Position numbers and translations under genes: made by a program. DNA of 64,000 nt, taken from assembly GCF_003096815.1 (NCBI RefSeq), contig NZ_QENY01000013.1:26405-90404 (forward strand). Direction: 5' to 3'. The stretch comes from Hallella colorans (GTDB taxonomy: Bacteria > Bacteroidota > Bacteroidia > Bacteroidales > Bacteroidaceae). Below, piece by piece: positions 8,486-18,303 of this stretch. Position 1 is the stretch's first letter, and every line of letters starts with the position of its first letter. The notes under the pieces were generated by a model. That model worked only from the letters and a program-made list of their open reading frames with translations, did no database searches and was not told where the DNA came from.

Positions 8486-9184
8486 TTATTTTTCTTTTAA
8501 GAATTTCATGTATTTTCCAAATCCTTCCTTGAACATGTCGTTCACGCCGTTGGACGTTAGCGTGGCTCCCGTGACGGCATCCACCTGCGAGGCTGGATCG
8601 TCTATTTTTTTCACCGCGGCAAGCCCAATTTCATTTGTTTGGGGCTTGAATATTTTTTTGCCTTGGAATTGTTGTTGCCATTGCAGGTTGTCCTTGATTT
8701 CGGCGCCAAGCCCAGCTGTCTCGCTGTCATGGTTGAAATAGGCGCCATAGACGGTGTTTTTGTCATCGTTCAGGGCCACAAAAGCGTTGATTGGGCCCCA
8801 CAATCCCATGCCGTATACAGGCAACACGTATTTTGTCTCGCCGTTCACCTTGCACACATAGAGAGCCAACCGGCCCGCCTTGTAATCTGCGGAGTTTAGT
8901 TTGAAGCCTGCTTGCGTGCCGCCTTGCGTGCCCTGTTCAAGAATTTTTCCATTCTCGTCAATCACGCGGTCGGCCATTACCACCTCCTTGTATTTGGCGG
9001 CGGCGGCTTTGTCATCGAGACCGCGTATGTTCAGCGAGTATAGTATTTGCCTCTGCTGGTCGAGCGCCACGTTGACATCTTGCATGGGTTTCAGTATCTG
9101 AAAGACAAATGCCAACAAGAAAGCCACGACGATGACCAATATTGCCGAGTAAATAATCGTGTATGAGTTTGTGTTCGTTTTCAT
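8486..9184 (-). CDS. nqrC: Na+-NQR subunit C, covalent FMN
   Basis: 232 residues. One N-terminal membrane helix (TIIYSAILVIVVAFLLAFVFQ) anchors a periplasmic FMN-binding domain. The flavinylation motif is VTGATLTSNGV near the C-terminus, where the Thr after GA/L is expected to bind FMN through phosphoester linkage. Flavin transfer would need an ApbE-type enzyme, none of which is encoded in this window. The start overlaps the nqrB stop by 4 bases (ATGA), implying translational coupling. Confidence 0.95.
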   Translation of the reverse strand: MKTNTNSYTIIYSAILVIVVAFLLAFVFQILKPMQDVNVALDQQRQILYSLNIRGLDDKAAAAKYKEVVMADRVIDENGKILEQGTQGGTQAGFKLNSADYKAGRLALYVCKVNGETKYVLPVYGMGLWGPINAFVALNDDKNTVYGAYFNHDSETAGLGAEIKDNLQWQQQFQGKKIFKPQTNEIGLAAVKKIDDPASQVDAVTGATLTSNGVNDMFKEGFGKYMKFLKEK

Positions 9185-10356
9185 TCCTTGCCCTCCTTTT
9201 TTATAATGGCGCGCTTAGCTCGCTTGGAAATGTTGGTGCTCACCACGCAGTAGTCTATTAATGGCGCTATCATGTTACCGAAGAAGATAGCGAGCATCAT
9301 TCCTTCTGGATAGCCCATGTTCATCACCCGCACAATGATAGCCATCGCACCGATGAAGAAGCCGTAAATGTATTTGCCGGTCTCCGTGCGAGCCGACGTG
9401 ACGGGGTCTGTGGCCATAAACACGGCGCCAAAGCAGAAACCTCCCATTACCAGATGCTCATACCACGGTGTGCCCGAGGCTCCTGTCTGGTTGAACAGCA
9501 AGCCCATGACTATGCCGCCCACAAACACGCTCAGCATTGTTTTCCAGCTGGCCACGCCCGTCCAGAGCAGTATTACGGCGCCTAATGCGATGGCGATGAC
9601 CGATGTTTCGCCGATAGAGCCGGGAATGAAACCGTACACCATGTCGGCTATCGTGGCCGTGGGAGCTGTGCCTAACGCTATCTGTCCCAACGGCGTTGCG
9701 GCCGTGAAGGCGTCAGGAAGGTCATAGCCCAAGCCCAAGATACTGTTTTGCGCCACCCACACCGTCTCACCGGTCATGCACGTGGGGTAGGAGAAGAAGA
9801 GAAACATGCGCACGGCGATGGCCACGTTGAAAAGGTTCATGCCCGTGCCGCCGAATATCTCTTTGACGAATATCACGCAGAAAGCGATGGCGATGACAAT
9901 CATCCACAGCGGCGTGTTAATGGGGATGATGAGCGGAATAAGTATCCCTGTCACCAAATATCCCTCCTGTATCTCCTCGTGTTTCCACTGAGCCCAAGCA
10001 AACTCGATACCCAGTCCCACGATGTAGCTCACCAAGAGCTTGGGCAGCACGGCCAAGAAGCCATAGCCAAACATGGCCCAGAAACTTGTCTCGGCCAATT
10101 TGTTGGCGGCCAATGCGTTCTGGTAGCCCACGTTGTACATGCCAAAGAGCAGTGCCGGTATCAAGGCGATGACCACCAAACTCATAATGCGCTTGGAGTC
10201 TACGGCGTCGTGTATGCTCACGCCCGTCCTCGAAGTGGTGTTCGGGACAAACAGGAACGTTTCGAATCCATCAAACACACTTTGGAAGGCGTGGAGCTTG
10301 CCACCCTCCTCAAAATGTGGTTTGACGCTTTCTAAATATTTTTTTAATGCACTCAT
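9181..10356 (-). CDS. nqrB: Na+-NQR subunit B, membrane FMN/quinone subunit
   Basis: 391 residues, start MSALKKYLESVKPHFEEGGK, a soluble N-terminal segment then about ten membrane helices. FGGTGMNLFNVAIAVRMFLF and the segment FTAATPLGQ mark the covalent FMN site; the equivalent Thr follows GA or AA in the family. GFCFGAVFMATDPVTSARTE is conserved with RnfD. It carries the main ion-translocating channel and the ubiquinone/menaquinone site. Gene spacing to nqrA is 41 bases. Confidence 0.95.
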   Translation of the reverse strand: MSALKKYLESVKPHFEEGGKLHAFQSVFDGFETFLFVPNTTSRTGVSIHDAVDSKRIMSLVVIALIPALLFGMYNVGYQNALAANKLAETSFWAMFGYGFLAVLPKLLVSYIVGLGIEFAWAQWKHEEIQEGYLVTGILIPLIIPINTPLWMIVIAIAFCVIFVKEIFGGTGMNLFNVAIAVRMFLFFSYPTCMTGETVWVAQNSILGLGYDLPDAFTAATPLGQIALGTAPTATIADMVYGFIPGSIGETSVIAIALGAVILLWTGVASWKTMLSVFVGGIVMGLLFNQTGASGTPWYEHLVMGGFCFGAVFMATDPVTSARTETGKYIYGFFIGAMAIIVRVMNMGYPEGMMLAIFFGNMIAPLIDYCVVSTNISKRAKRAIIKKEGKE

Positions 10357-10397
10357 ATTTACGATTTTATGTTTTATGCTTTACAACGAGTAACTGC

Positions 10398-11750
10398 CTA
10401 TGCGTTTTCCTTGCGAAGAATGTCCAACCCCTGCCGCACTATTTGCTGCAACGGCTGCTTAGAGGAGTCCACAAACTCGGCCACGGCAAAGTCTTCAGGG
10501 CTTACCTCGTATATGCCCAACTGCTCTTGCTTGTCTATGTCTCCGACGATGATGGCCTTTATCAGGTACTCGGCGTATATGTCCATGGGCAGCACCTTGT
10601 CGTATTCGCCACTCATGATAATGTGCCGTTTGCCGCCCTTGACGCGCGCGTCGAGGTCGTATTCGTGTTTTTTGCCCTGTAACCAAGTGAGATAACTACG
10701 CGACATGGAAAACTCGTTGGGGCGCGGCATGATCCATCCCAAAAGCTCATCCTTGTCGTCGCCCTCCGGTATGACTGTCACTTCAGAGGTGTGCGCCCCC
10801 AAGAAGCCATCCGCCGAAGATACTCGGCCCGTCAGCGGGTTGCCGTCTATGATGCGTGTGTGCGCCTCGCTCTCCATGTTGTCGCGGAGAATATCGCCTA
10901 TCTGCGTACCCACAAGTGCATCCACGTAGGCAGGGTCTTTCACGCGGCTGCCAGCCACTGCCACGGTGCGGCGCAAGTCCACTTTGCCCGTGAGGAACAG
11001 CCTGCCGAAGAATATCACGGCCGATGGGTCTACCGTCCATACCGTCTCGTTATGGCTCATGGGCGCAATGTGGTTTATTTGTACGCCCACGTTGCCAGCC
11101 GGACATGGCCCGTCAAAGATGTGTACCTTTGCATTTTTCACTTCCACGAGCGCTCGCGCGTCTTGTTTGGCACCTATGCCAAGGTGTACGGGGGCTATTT
11201 TTGACAAGGCGGTAATGCCTGCCTGGAAAGCCTCCTCGTTGCCTTGAAGCTCAAACTCGAAGCTGCCAGCCAGCGGCATGTCTCTCAGCGCCGACACGAA
11301 GATGCCACTTGGCGTGGTGTTTGGCGTGGTGGAGATAGCGTAAGGCAACTGGTTGATGTACCCGAACAGGCCTGCCTCAAGCAGGGCCGCTTTCACCTTG
11401 TCGCCGTTGGAGGCGTTTATGTCCAAGCGCTCGAAAATCCGGTTTTGCTGCGTCTCGTCAGCTTTCACCTTCACGCACATCACCTTGCGGCGCTCACCTC
11501 TAAGCACCTCGGTAACCGTTCCACTCACGGGAGACGAAAATCTCACTTCTGGGCATGCCTTGTTTACGAACAGAGGGTCGCCAACGAGCACGTGGTCGCC
11601 CACCTTGACAATCACCTTAGGGGTAATGCCAACAAAGCTTTCTGGCACCAAGCCATACGTCGCGGAGCTTCGCGACGGCAGTTTCTTTTCCTTGGCCCTG
11701 CCTTTCAGGTTTATATCCAAACCCTTGCGCAACTTAATTACATTTGCCAT
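10398..11750 (-). CDS. nqrA: Na+-NQR subunit A
   Basis: 450 residues from MANVIKLRKGLDINLKGRA, the standard N-terminus. An upstream start at 11819 would add 23 residues not found in the family, so 11750 is preferred. The cytoplasmic subunit has a barrel-sandwich domain resembling RnfC (VGDHVLVGDPLF) and is extramembrane, contacting NqrB at the quinone side. First gene of the operon. The closest -7 element lies at 12023-12030, implying a leader of about 270 bases that contains a 22-bp repeat array (11869-11934). Confidence 0.93.
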   Translation of the reverse strand: MANVIKLRKGLDINLKGRAKEKKLPSRSSATYGLVPESFVGITPKVIVKVGDHVLVGDPLFVNKACPEVRFSSPVSGTVTEVLRGERRKVMCVKVKADETQQNRIFERLDINASNGDKVKAALLEAGLFGYINQLPYAISTTPNTTPSGIFVSALRDMPLAGSFEFELQGNEEAFQAGITALSKIAPVHLGIGAKQDARALVEVKNAKVHIFDGPCPAGNVGVQINHIAPMSHNETVWTVDPSAVIFFGRLFLTGKVDLRRTVAVAGSRVKDPAYVDALVGTQIGDILRDNMESEAHTRIIDGNPLTGRVSSADGFLGAHTSEVTVIPEGDDKDELLGWIMPRPNEFSMSRSYLTWLQGKKHEYDLDARVKGGKRHIIMSGEYDKVLPMDIYAEYLIKAIIVGDIDKQEQLGIYEVSPEDFAVAEFVDSSKQPLQQIVRQGLDILRKENA

Positions 11751-11868
11751 AGAAAATTCATAATTGTAAATTGGTAATATTATTTCGCATCCCATCTCCA
11801 ATCTTGGCGTCTCGGTCATCCCACCTCCATTTTCTTTTCCATGTTCATAGCTTTTCGAGCCGCGTTGC

Positions 11869-11934
11869 GATTAGGCATTAATCATGCTCCGATTAGGCAT
11901 TAATCGCATCCCGATTAGGGCCTGATGGCAAAAG
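11869..11934. repeat. 22-bp tandem array A (three clear units)
   Basis: Units begin at 11869, 11891 and 11913, exactly 22 bases apart. The first two share GATTAGGCATTAATC and the third reads GATTAGGGCCTGATG. The core is a dyad (GATTA, five bases, TAATC). A weak further unit may start at 11847. It lies between nqrA (minus) and the tamB-like gene (plus), apparently inside the untranslated leader of nqrA. One of five arrays in the window. Confidence 0.8.
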
Positions 11935-12022
11935 TTATGGCTGTGGTGGGGCATACTTGGGAAAAGTCATGGCAAAATGTCCGCACGACCAACCTTGGAA
12001 TGTTTTTGCTTATTCGTTGATG

Positions 12023-12030
12023 CAAATTTA
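12023..12030 (-). promoter_or_regulatory. -7 promoter element, probable nqr promoter
   Basis: On the minus strand the sequence reads TAAATTTG (TAnnTTTG). It is the only such match between nqrA and the divergent gene, which makes the inferred leader long. Confidence 0.45.
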
Positions 12031-12093
12031 CTCAAAAATAACCTAAATGTGATAAAAATTTTGGTTTAATTTCCGTTATGAGTCCTTTTTTTT

Positions 12094-12101
12094 TAATTTT
12101 G
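12094..12101 (+). promoter_or_regulatory. -7 promoter element directly before the tamB start
   Basis: TAATTTTG ends 8 bases before the TTG start at 12110. The expected transcription start therefore falls within a few bases of the start codon. Confidence 0.55.
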
Positions 12102-12109
12102 TAAACTGA

Positions 12110-15100
12110 TTGAAAACGCTCAGACATTATATTAATATCCTGCTGTGGAGCTTGGTGGCAATGTACGTGGCAGTGTCGATCATGGTGAACATACCGATCG
12201 TGCAATCGTACATGGGTGCCCGGGTGGCCTCCGCACTCTCACACAAGTTGTGTACCAAAGTGAGCGTGGGACGGGTCAGCCTTGGTTTTTTCAATCGAGT
12301 TATTGTGGATGACGTGGATATTCGCGACCAAAAGGGGCTGTCCATGCTTCGCGTGGCACGCGCTTCTGCCAAGCCTGATGTAATGGCTTTGGTTCGCGGA
12401 CAGTTGTATTTCAATTCGGTACAGCTCTTTGGGCTTAAGGCGAATTTCTACCAAGCCACGGCCACGGCCAAGCCCAACTACCAGTTTGCGTTAGACTCGC
12501 TTGCCTCGAAAGACACCACCGCTCACCGCCCTCTTGACGTGTCGCTCAAAAGTTTGATCATCAGACGGGGCGAAATTTGCTATAATCGGCTCGACAAACC
12601 CCGGCGTCCATTTCTCGACCCCTATCACCTGAACGTCCAGAACCTTAGCTCGCACATCGTGCTCAACGCTCTGCGATCCGACTCGCTGAACCTCAATGTC
12701 AAGCGGTTGTCGCTCACCGAGGCTTCGGGCTTGGACATTCGCTCGCTCGCTTTCAAACTTGTGGGTAACAAGCGGCACGCTACCATGCGCTCGCTCTGCT
12801 TAGAGTTGCCCTCGTCTAAATTGTCATTGGCCGACGTTGAGGCTCGTTATGCGTTTAAGGATGGTATGCCCTCGTTGCCGTCGCTGCGCTTCTCCGGTAG
12901 TGTATGCGAGTCTGTCGTGGCTCTTCCCGATATAGCGGCCTTGTGGCCCAAGGTAGGCAAGCGCAATCTCTCGGTGGCTCTGCGCACTCAATTTGCGGGC
13001 TCGGCCACTGCCCTCAGGGTTCGAGACATGGTCGTGTCCGTGCCGCAAAAGGGCATGCGGCGACAGACAGGGGCCCCTGCCGACATCCGTCTGTCTATGG
13101 ATGGCACTGTCAGCGAGCTTGATGGCACGCCTCGATGGTGGGCTGATATCGAGAACTTGACGATCAGCGAGAGGGGTTTGCGCCTCTTGGGCGGAAGCGT
13201 CCCCGCGCCCATCGCCCGCATGAACAACATACAGTTTCGTGGGCAAGCCCGTGCCCACGGGCAGTTCGCGAGCGTCAAAGGGACATTGCTCTCGGGCGTG
13301 GGAAACGCCAATTTGGACGTGTCGTTGCGTGGCAACGACTTTGCGGGACACTTGGACACACGGGGCATCAACCTTCGCCAAATACTCGACGACTACCGGT
13401 TTGGCATCCTGGCGGCAAACATCCACGTGGCAGGCAATGTAAAGCGCAAGTACTACAAAGCCAACGGCACTGTCAAGCAGATAGACTACAACGACTATTC
13501 TTACTGTGACGCGCGCATGGATGGCAGCTATGACAATGGCTTGCTCAACGGCACGCTCCACGTGAACGACCCTAACCTCGTGGCTGATCTCAATGGCTCG
13601 CTCAGCGCCAGCAGTCGCAACATGTCGGCGCACCTTACGGCTGATGTCAAACATATTCACCCGGCGGCTCTCCACTTATGGGAGAGCGTGTTTGGAAACG
13701 CTGCTTACAGCGGCAACGTCGTGGCCTCGTTTACGGGCAATGACCTGAACACGGCCAAGGGAACTCTGAGCTTAACCCATTTTAGCCAGTCGTCCGCGAG
13801 CGAGCAGTACACGCTCGACTCGCTGAAATTGCAAGCTGGCAACGATCACCGAGGGCACTACCTGACTCTCGAGAGCGACTTTGCGGAAGCGGAGGTGACG
13901 GGGCGTTTCGACTACGCCACGCTCATCCAAAGCGTTAAAAACGCCATCGCCGCTAAGTTGCCCAACATACAGCAACTCACGAATATCAAATACAAGAAGA
14001 CGCATGCCAACGATTTCGCTTTGCGCGCCGTCGTGCGTCGCGCCGACTGGCTGCGCCATTTTTTTGATGTGCCGGTAACGCTCGTGGAGCCACTGCGGCT
14101 CACGGCCGCGATGACCAACGCCGACAACAATCTTGAGCTACGAGCTTTCGCTCCACGATTGGTTTATGACGGCATCCGATACCGTGACCTCTCGGCTATC
14201 GTGACCTCCCCCCACAACTATCTCAATGCCGACATTAGCGCTGTGAGGATAGGCGACGACGGCACGGGCACGGAGTATCGTCTGGAGGCTTCGGCCGTGG
14301 ACGACCGGTTGGCGTCGGTGATCCATGTGGACAATCATGCTCATCAAAACCGCCTGCGCGGACGGCTCAACACCCTTGTGAGCTTTGGTCGCGACGGCTA
14401 TGGGCTTGCCGAGGCGCGGATGGACATAAAGCCGTCAACGTTTAGCATTGGCGACAGTGTGTTTGAGGTGCGCCCCTCTCAGGTGATCTACGGCAAGAAC
14501 CGCCTCGATGTGCGTCGGTTTGCCTTGGAGGGAAATGGCCAGCGCATCGTTGTCAATGGCTGTGCGTCCAAGGATTCTAAAGATTCGCTCGTCGTGGACA
14601 TGCACGACGTGAACGTGAGCTACTTGATGGATTTGCTCGATTTCCATCCCGTGGAGTTTGGTGGGCGAGCCACGGGCAAGGCTTTGTTGTCGCGATTGTT
14701 TGACAAACCGCGTGTGGACGGCAAACTTGAGATTGCCGATTTCAGTTTTGAGCGAGGGGCGTTGGGCACGCTTCATGCCGACGTGGCGTGGAATGAGGAT
14801 CGCGAGCGCATAGACATTGATGCCGTGGCTGTGGACACGGCGAACGCGTTGGTGGCGCCATCGCGATACAGATACACCTTTGTCAAGGGCTATGTGTCGC
14901 CCAAGCGCAACTATATCGACCTCGATATACGAGCCGATAACATGCGGGGTGAGTTTGTGGAGTCGTTCTGTGCCTCTTTTATGAACCGCACAAACCTTTC
15001 TCTCAACGGTGGCGTAAGGCTGTGGGGCGACCTTGGAGAGCTTAATCTCACGGGCAACCTCGTGGCCAATGGGCAGGTGGGCATAGAGCCGCTCAACACG

Positions 15101-16594
15101 GTTTATACGCTGCGCGACGCGGAGGTGCGCTGCCTCATCAACGAGATGCAGTTCCCCGGCGACACCATTTACGACCGGCATGGCAACAAAGGGGTGCTCG
15201 CTGGCAGCCTGTACCATGATCACATCACCAACCTGAGGTACAATTTGCGCGCGAAATTAAGTAATCTCTTGGCTTACGATTGGGGGCCAAGCCACGGCAA
15301 TACGTTTTACGGCACGGTATATGGCACGGGCAACGTGGATATCAGGGGTAAGTCGGGGTTGCTCGACGTGGATGTGAACGTCACGCCCAACCGGGGCACG
15401 ACGGTGGTGTATGATGCCTCTTCGCCCGAAGCAATCAGTTCGCAAGAGTTTATAAAATGGTCGTCGCGCGACTCGGTGGCTGCCACGGCTCCCGTGCTCA
15501 ACACGTTGCTCGCGAGAATGGACAGCATTGGGCAGATGGGAGATCTGGCTAATGAGGAAGACGCCCCGACTGATATTCATGTCAATTTTATTATCAACGC
15601 CACGCCTGCCGCTACGCTCAAAGTGGTCATGGACCGTAAAACGGGCGATTGTGTCAATCTCGTGGGGGAGGGAGCGTTACGTGCCGACTATTACAACAAG
15701 GGGGCGGTGAACATTTTTGGCAACTATGTCATAGACGAGGGCGTGTACAAACTCACCATCCAAAATATCATCAAGCGCGACTTCAAGTTTGCGCATGGTG
15801 GCTCCATTGTTTTTGGAGGCGACCCGGGCAGGGCTGCGCTGAACCTCAAGGCGCAATACACGCTCAACTCCGTAAGTCTTTCTGACCTGCAGATAGGGCG
15901 CAGTTTCTCGGGTAACAATATTCGCGTGAACTGCATCATGAATATCACAGGTACCCCCGAGGCGCCCAAGGTGGAGTTTGACTTGGACTTACCCACCGTG
16001 GGAACCGATGCCAAGCAGATGATATACAGCCTTATCAATAGTGAGGAGGAGATGAACCAGCAGGTGCTTTATTTGCTTGCCGTGGGGCGTTTCTACTCGC
16101 AACCCAGCAACAATGCGGCTGCTTCTGACGCACCAGACAGCCAAACCACGTTGGCCATGCAGAGCATTATTAGCGGACAGATAAGCCAACAGATAAACAC
16201 AGTGCTAAACTCTGTGGTGAAAAACAATAACTGGAATTTTGGCGCGAACATCTCCACGGGCGACGAGGGATGGAATAACGCCGAGTACGAAGGTTTGCTT
16301 AGTGGTAGAATGCTGAACAATAGGCTCATATTCAACGGGGAGTTTGGCTATCGTGACAATAAAAACACCACCACGTCTTTTATAGGTGACTTTGATCTTA
16401 GGTACCTCATCTTCCCTAATGGAAATCTCAGCATCCACGTGTACAATCAATCCAACGATCGTTATTTCGTGCGCAACTCGCTCAATACGCAGGGCGTGGG
16501 AATCATCTTGAAGAAGGATTTTGACAGTTGGAGGTCTCTGTTGGGCATTAGAAAAAAAAATGAAACTGCGGTCGATGACGGTGGCAAGAAATGA
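12110..16594 (+). CDS. tamB: TamB/YtfN-like translocation and assembly module protein
   Basis: 1494 residues. The N-terminus has a signal anchor (HYINILLWSLVAMYVAVSIM), then a very long stretch of repetitive beta strands with alternating hydrophobic residues (AsmA/TamB type), and a C-terminal DUF490/TamB domain with VYKLTIQNIIKRDFKF, VEFDLDLPTVG, QVLYLLAVGRF and LSIHVYNQSNDRYF. TamB-like proteins bridge the periplasm and take part in outer-membrane protein or lipid delivery. The start is TTG 12110: TGA immediately precedes it in frame, and the next start, ATG 12160, would cut the membrane anchor. No ribosome binding site precedes it, and the promoter element ends 8 bases upstream. Length is typical of Bacteroidota members. 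Confidence 0.88.
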   Translation: MKTLRHYINILLWSLVAMYVAVSIMVNIPIVQSYMGARVASALSHKLCTKVSVGRVSLGFFNRVIVDDVDIRDQKGLSMLRVARASAKPDVMALVRGQLYFNSVQLFGLKANFYQATATAKPNYQFALDSLASKDTTAHRPLDVSLKSLIIRRGEICYNRLDKPRRPFLDPYHLNVQNLSSHIVLNALRSDSLNLNVKRLSLTEASGLDIRSLAFKLVGNKRHATMRSLCLELPSSKLSLADVEARYAFKDGMPSLPSLRFSGSVCESVVALPDIAALWPKVGKRNLSVALRTQFAGSATALRVRDMVVSVPQKGMRRQTGAPADIRLSMDGTVSELDGTPRWWADIENLTISERGLRLLGGSVPAPIARMNNIQFRGQARAHGQFASVKGTLLSGVGNANLDVSLRGNDFAGHLDTRGINLRQILDDYRFGILAANIHVAGNVKRKYYKANGTVKQIDYNDYSYCDARMDGSYDNGLLNGTLHVNDPNLVADLNGSLSASSRNMSAHLTADVKHIHPAALHLWESVFGNAAYSGNVVASFTGNDLNTAKGTLSLTHFSQSSASEQYTLDSLKLQAGNDHRGHYLTLESDFAEAEVTGRFDYATLIQSVKNAIAAKLPNIQQLTNIKYKKTHANDFALRAVVRRADWLRHFFDVPVTLVEPLRLTAAMTNADNNLELRAFAPRLVYDGIRYRDLSAIVTSPHNYLNADISAVRIGDDGTGTEYRLEASAVDDRLASVIHVDNHAHQNRLRGRLNTLVSFGRDGYGLAEARMDIKPSTFSIGDSVFEVRPSQVIYGKNRLDVRRFALEGNGQRIVVNGCASKDSKDSLVVDMHDVNVSYLMDLLDFHPVEFGGRATGKALLSRLFDKPRVDGKLEIADFSFERGALGTLHADVAWNEDRERIDIDAVAVDTANALVAPSRYRYTFVKGYVSPKRNYIDLDIRADNMRGEFVESFCASFMNRTNLSLNGGVRLWGDLGELNLTGNLVANGQVGIEPLNTVYTLRDAEVRCLINEMQFPGDTIYDRHGNKGVLAGSLYHDHITNLRYNLRAKLSNLLAYDWGPSHGNTFYGTVYGTGNVDIRGKSGLLDVDVNVTPNRGTTVVYDASSPEAISSQEFIKWSSRDSVAATAPVLNTLLARMDSIGQMGDLANEEDAPTDIHVNFIINATPAATLKVVMDRKTGDCVNLVGEGALRADYYNKGAVNIFGNYVIDEGVYKLTIQNIIKRDFKFAHGGSIVFGGDPGRAALNLKAQYTLNSVSLSDLQIGRSFSGNNIRVNCIMNITGTPEAPKVEFDLDLPTVGTDAKQMIYSLINSEEEMNQQVLYLLAVGRFYSQPSNNAAASDAPDSQTTLAMQSIISGQISQQINTVLNSVVKNNNWNFGANISTGDEGWNNAEYEGLLSGRMLNNRLIFNGEFGYRDNKNTTTSFIGDFDLRYLIFPNGNLSIHVYNQSNDRYFVRNSLNTQGVGIILKKDFDSWRSLLGIRKKNETAVDDGGKK

Positions 16595-16764
16595 TTTTTA
16601 CAGTTCACGGTTTTCAATTTTCAGTTCACGTTTTAATGCGTTTGTAATTGAAAATTCAAGTTTTAAAAAATTAATTGCGCCCCATCACATTCCAGCCGTC
16701 ATCTTATGCGTATTTTTTCATGGCACATCAATGGATTGATGGCCCATGCGCAAGTTGGCCAACA

Positions 16765-18270
16765 CTAAGTGTGGAAAGCCTCCATGTTTTTGTAACGCCG
16801 TTTCATCAGTCGGTTGTAGATGCTGCGCAGCCATAGCTTATGGGTGGCAATAAAGCCTAAGCCAATGGCTATCATCACAAACCATGCCGTGTTTTCTTCA
16901 AGAAATGTCTCTAATGCCATGATACATATAAGTGGCGAAAATAGCCCGATAATTGTCCCGGCCAAAAGCAAATAATTGGTTTGCGCTCCGCCTTTAGTGG
17001 TTATTTTCTCGTTAAGTGGCATGCGATGGTTGTTGTATATGGCCGACTGCATGAATATGAAATACTGAAAACCAGCCGTAAAAATGCCATACGATACAAG
17101 CATCAGTATGTCCCATTTGCCTACAAAAACCATAGGGAGCATCAAAACAAATGGCAAAATGAGTAGCAATGAGTAGAAATAGTATTTTGATTCTAATAGC
17201 TTGAGAATGTTTTCACGGTGTACCATCAACACGTCTATATAATTTCCCTCGAATAGCATCACTCTTATGAGCAATGTGGTGGCGTATATAGCAAAGTTGT
17301 ACACGCACCAAAAGTTGGTCATCGTGTCGCTATCGTATATTTCCGTGAGTGTCATTATGGCGCTGATGGCTATGATAATGGCCGTGGCGGAGAGGAAACC
17401 GTTGCGTGGATTCTTGTTGCGCAACAGTAACTTCACTTCCAACTTGAGATACTCACCCAACTCGCCCAAACGGTCAAGCATGGTGAATTTGATTACCTTG
17501 TTGGGTTTGTCGTCGGTTTTTTTGCCTATCTCTTGCATTACACAAGCGTTTTGCACCCGTCTGTTTATGGCTATGAGCGAGGCTAACATGATCAAGGCTA
17601 CACAGTGAGGCAGCAGGTTGCCTGATTCGAGTCCATTGCCGATGGCGGCGTAGAAGATAATGAAGTGCTCGAAATCTTTAAGTAGCCACGGCATGATGAT
17701 GGCTACGATCACGGTCACCGGCACCATCCACCACAGTATGTTGCGATTGGATAATGTACGGATGATAGCATACCACTGGCTGTTTGCTAATATGATGATG
17801 GTATACAAAAGAAGTATTGAGAGAGCCGTCAACACGCCATAGCTGAACACCACGGCCATCAAGCAATAGGGTATGAGCAGAGTGAGCCATGTGATATTGC
17901 CCCAATTGAATAGCGATGTGATAATAAAACTGTCAATATAAATGGTTTTGGGCAGTGGCGTTAGCAGGTAAGGCTTGACAATTTGGGCTGGCGTTTGCTG
18001 TGCGAGAGCCCTAAACCAAAAGTCGCAAACCAATATGAATGGCATCACGCTCATGATAAACTCTGACGCGGTGAACCTATTGGTATCTATTGCGGCTAAC
18101 GCAAGTAGCACAGCTATGAAAATGAGGTATAGCAATGAGATTGCGAAACTGAAGCCAACAAACCATTTGGCTATTTTGCTGGATTCGTATAGGGGGTCGC
18201 GTCGAGCTGCTAACTTGCGGTGTTGTCGCAGAATTTTTAGGAGTTGAAAGAATGATAGGCTGGATGTCAT
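16765..18270 (-). CDS. polytopic membrane protein, probably DUF5687 family
   Basis: 501 residues with roughly twelve hydrophobic helices. The N-terminus (FFQLLKILRQHRKLAARRDP) is amphipathic and basic, and a cytosolic loop near the middle contains LGELGEYLKLEVKLLLRNKN. This layout resembles ABC-2-like permease proteins of the DUF5687 family in Bacteroidota, which often accompany an ATPase; no ATPase gene is adjacent here. It lies 33 bases after the lolA-like gene and probably belongs to the ftsK transcript. Substrate unknown; the family name is from memory of the N-terminal pattern. Confidence 0.55.
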   Translation of the reverse strand: MTSSLSFFQLLKILRQHRKLAARRDPLYESSKIAKWFVGFSFAISLLYLIFIAVLLALAAIDTNRFTASEFIMSVMPFILVCDFWFRALAQQTPAQIVKPYLLTPLPKTIYIDSFIITSLFNWGNITWLTLLIPYCLMAVVFSYGVLTALSILLLYTIIILANSQWYAIIRTLSNRNILWWMVPVTVIVAIIMPWLLKDFEHFIIFYAAIGNGLESGNLLPHCVALIMLASLIAINRRVQNACVMQEIGKKTDDKPNKVIKFTMLDRLGELGEYLKLEVKLLLRNKNPRNGFLSATAIIIAISAIMTLTEIYDSDTMTNFWCVYNFAIYATTLLIRVMLFEGNYIDVLMVHRENILKLLESKYYFYSLLLILPFVLMLPMVFVGKWDILMLVSYGIFTAGFQYFIFMQSAIYNNHRMPLNEKITTKGGAQTNYLLLAGTIIGLFSPLICIMALETFLEENTAWFVMIAIGLGFIATHKLWLRSIYNRLMKRRYKNMEAFHT

Positions 18271-18303
18271 GGCGATATCGGTTAGAGGGACGAGACCGAG
18301 TGG

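Noticed and set aside
11869..11934. Possible CRISPR array
   Set aside because: Units are contiguous with no unique spacers, the period is only 22 bases, repeats are degenerate and no cas genes are in the window.
16719..16748. Hairpin in the tamB-DUF5687 gap, possible terminator
   Set aside because: Arms pair with two mismatches and no T run follows on either strand.
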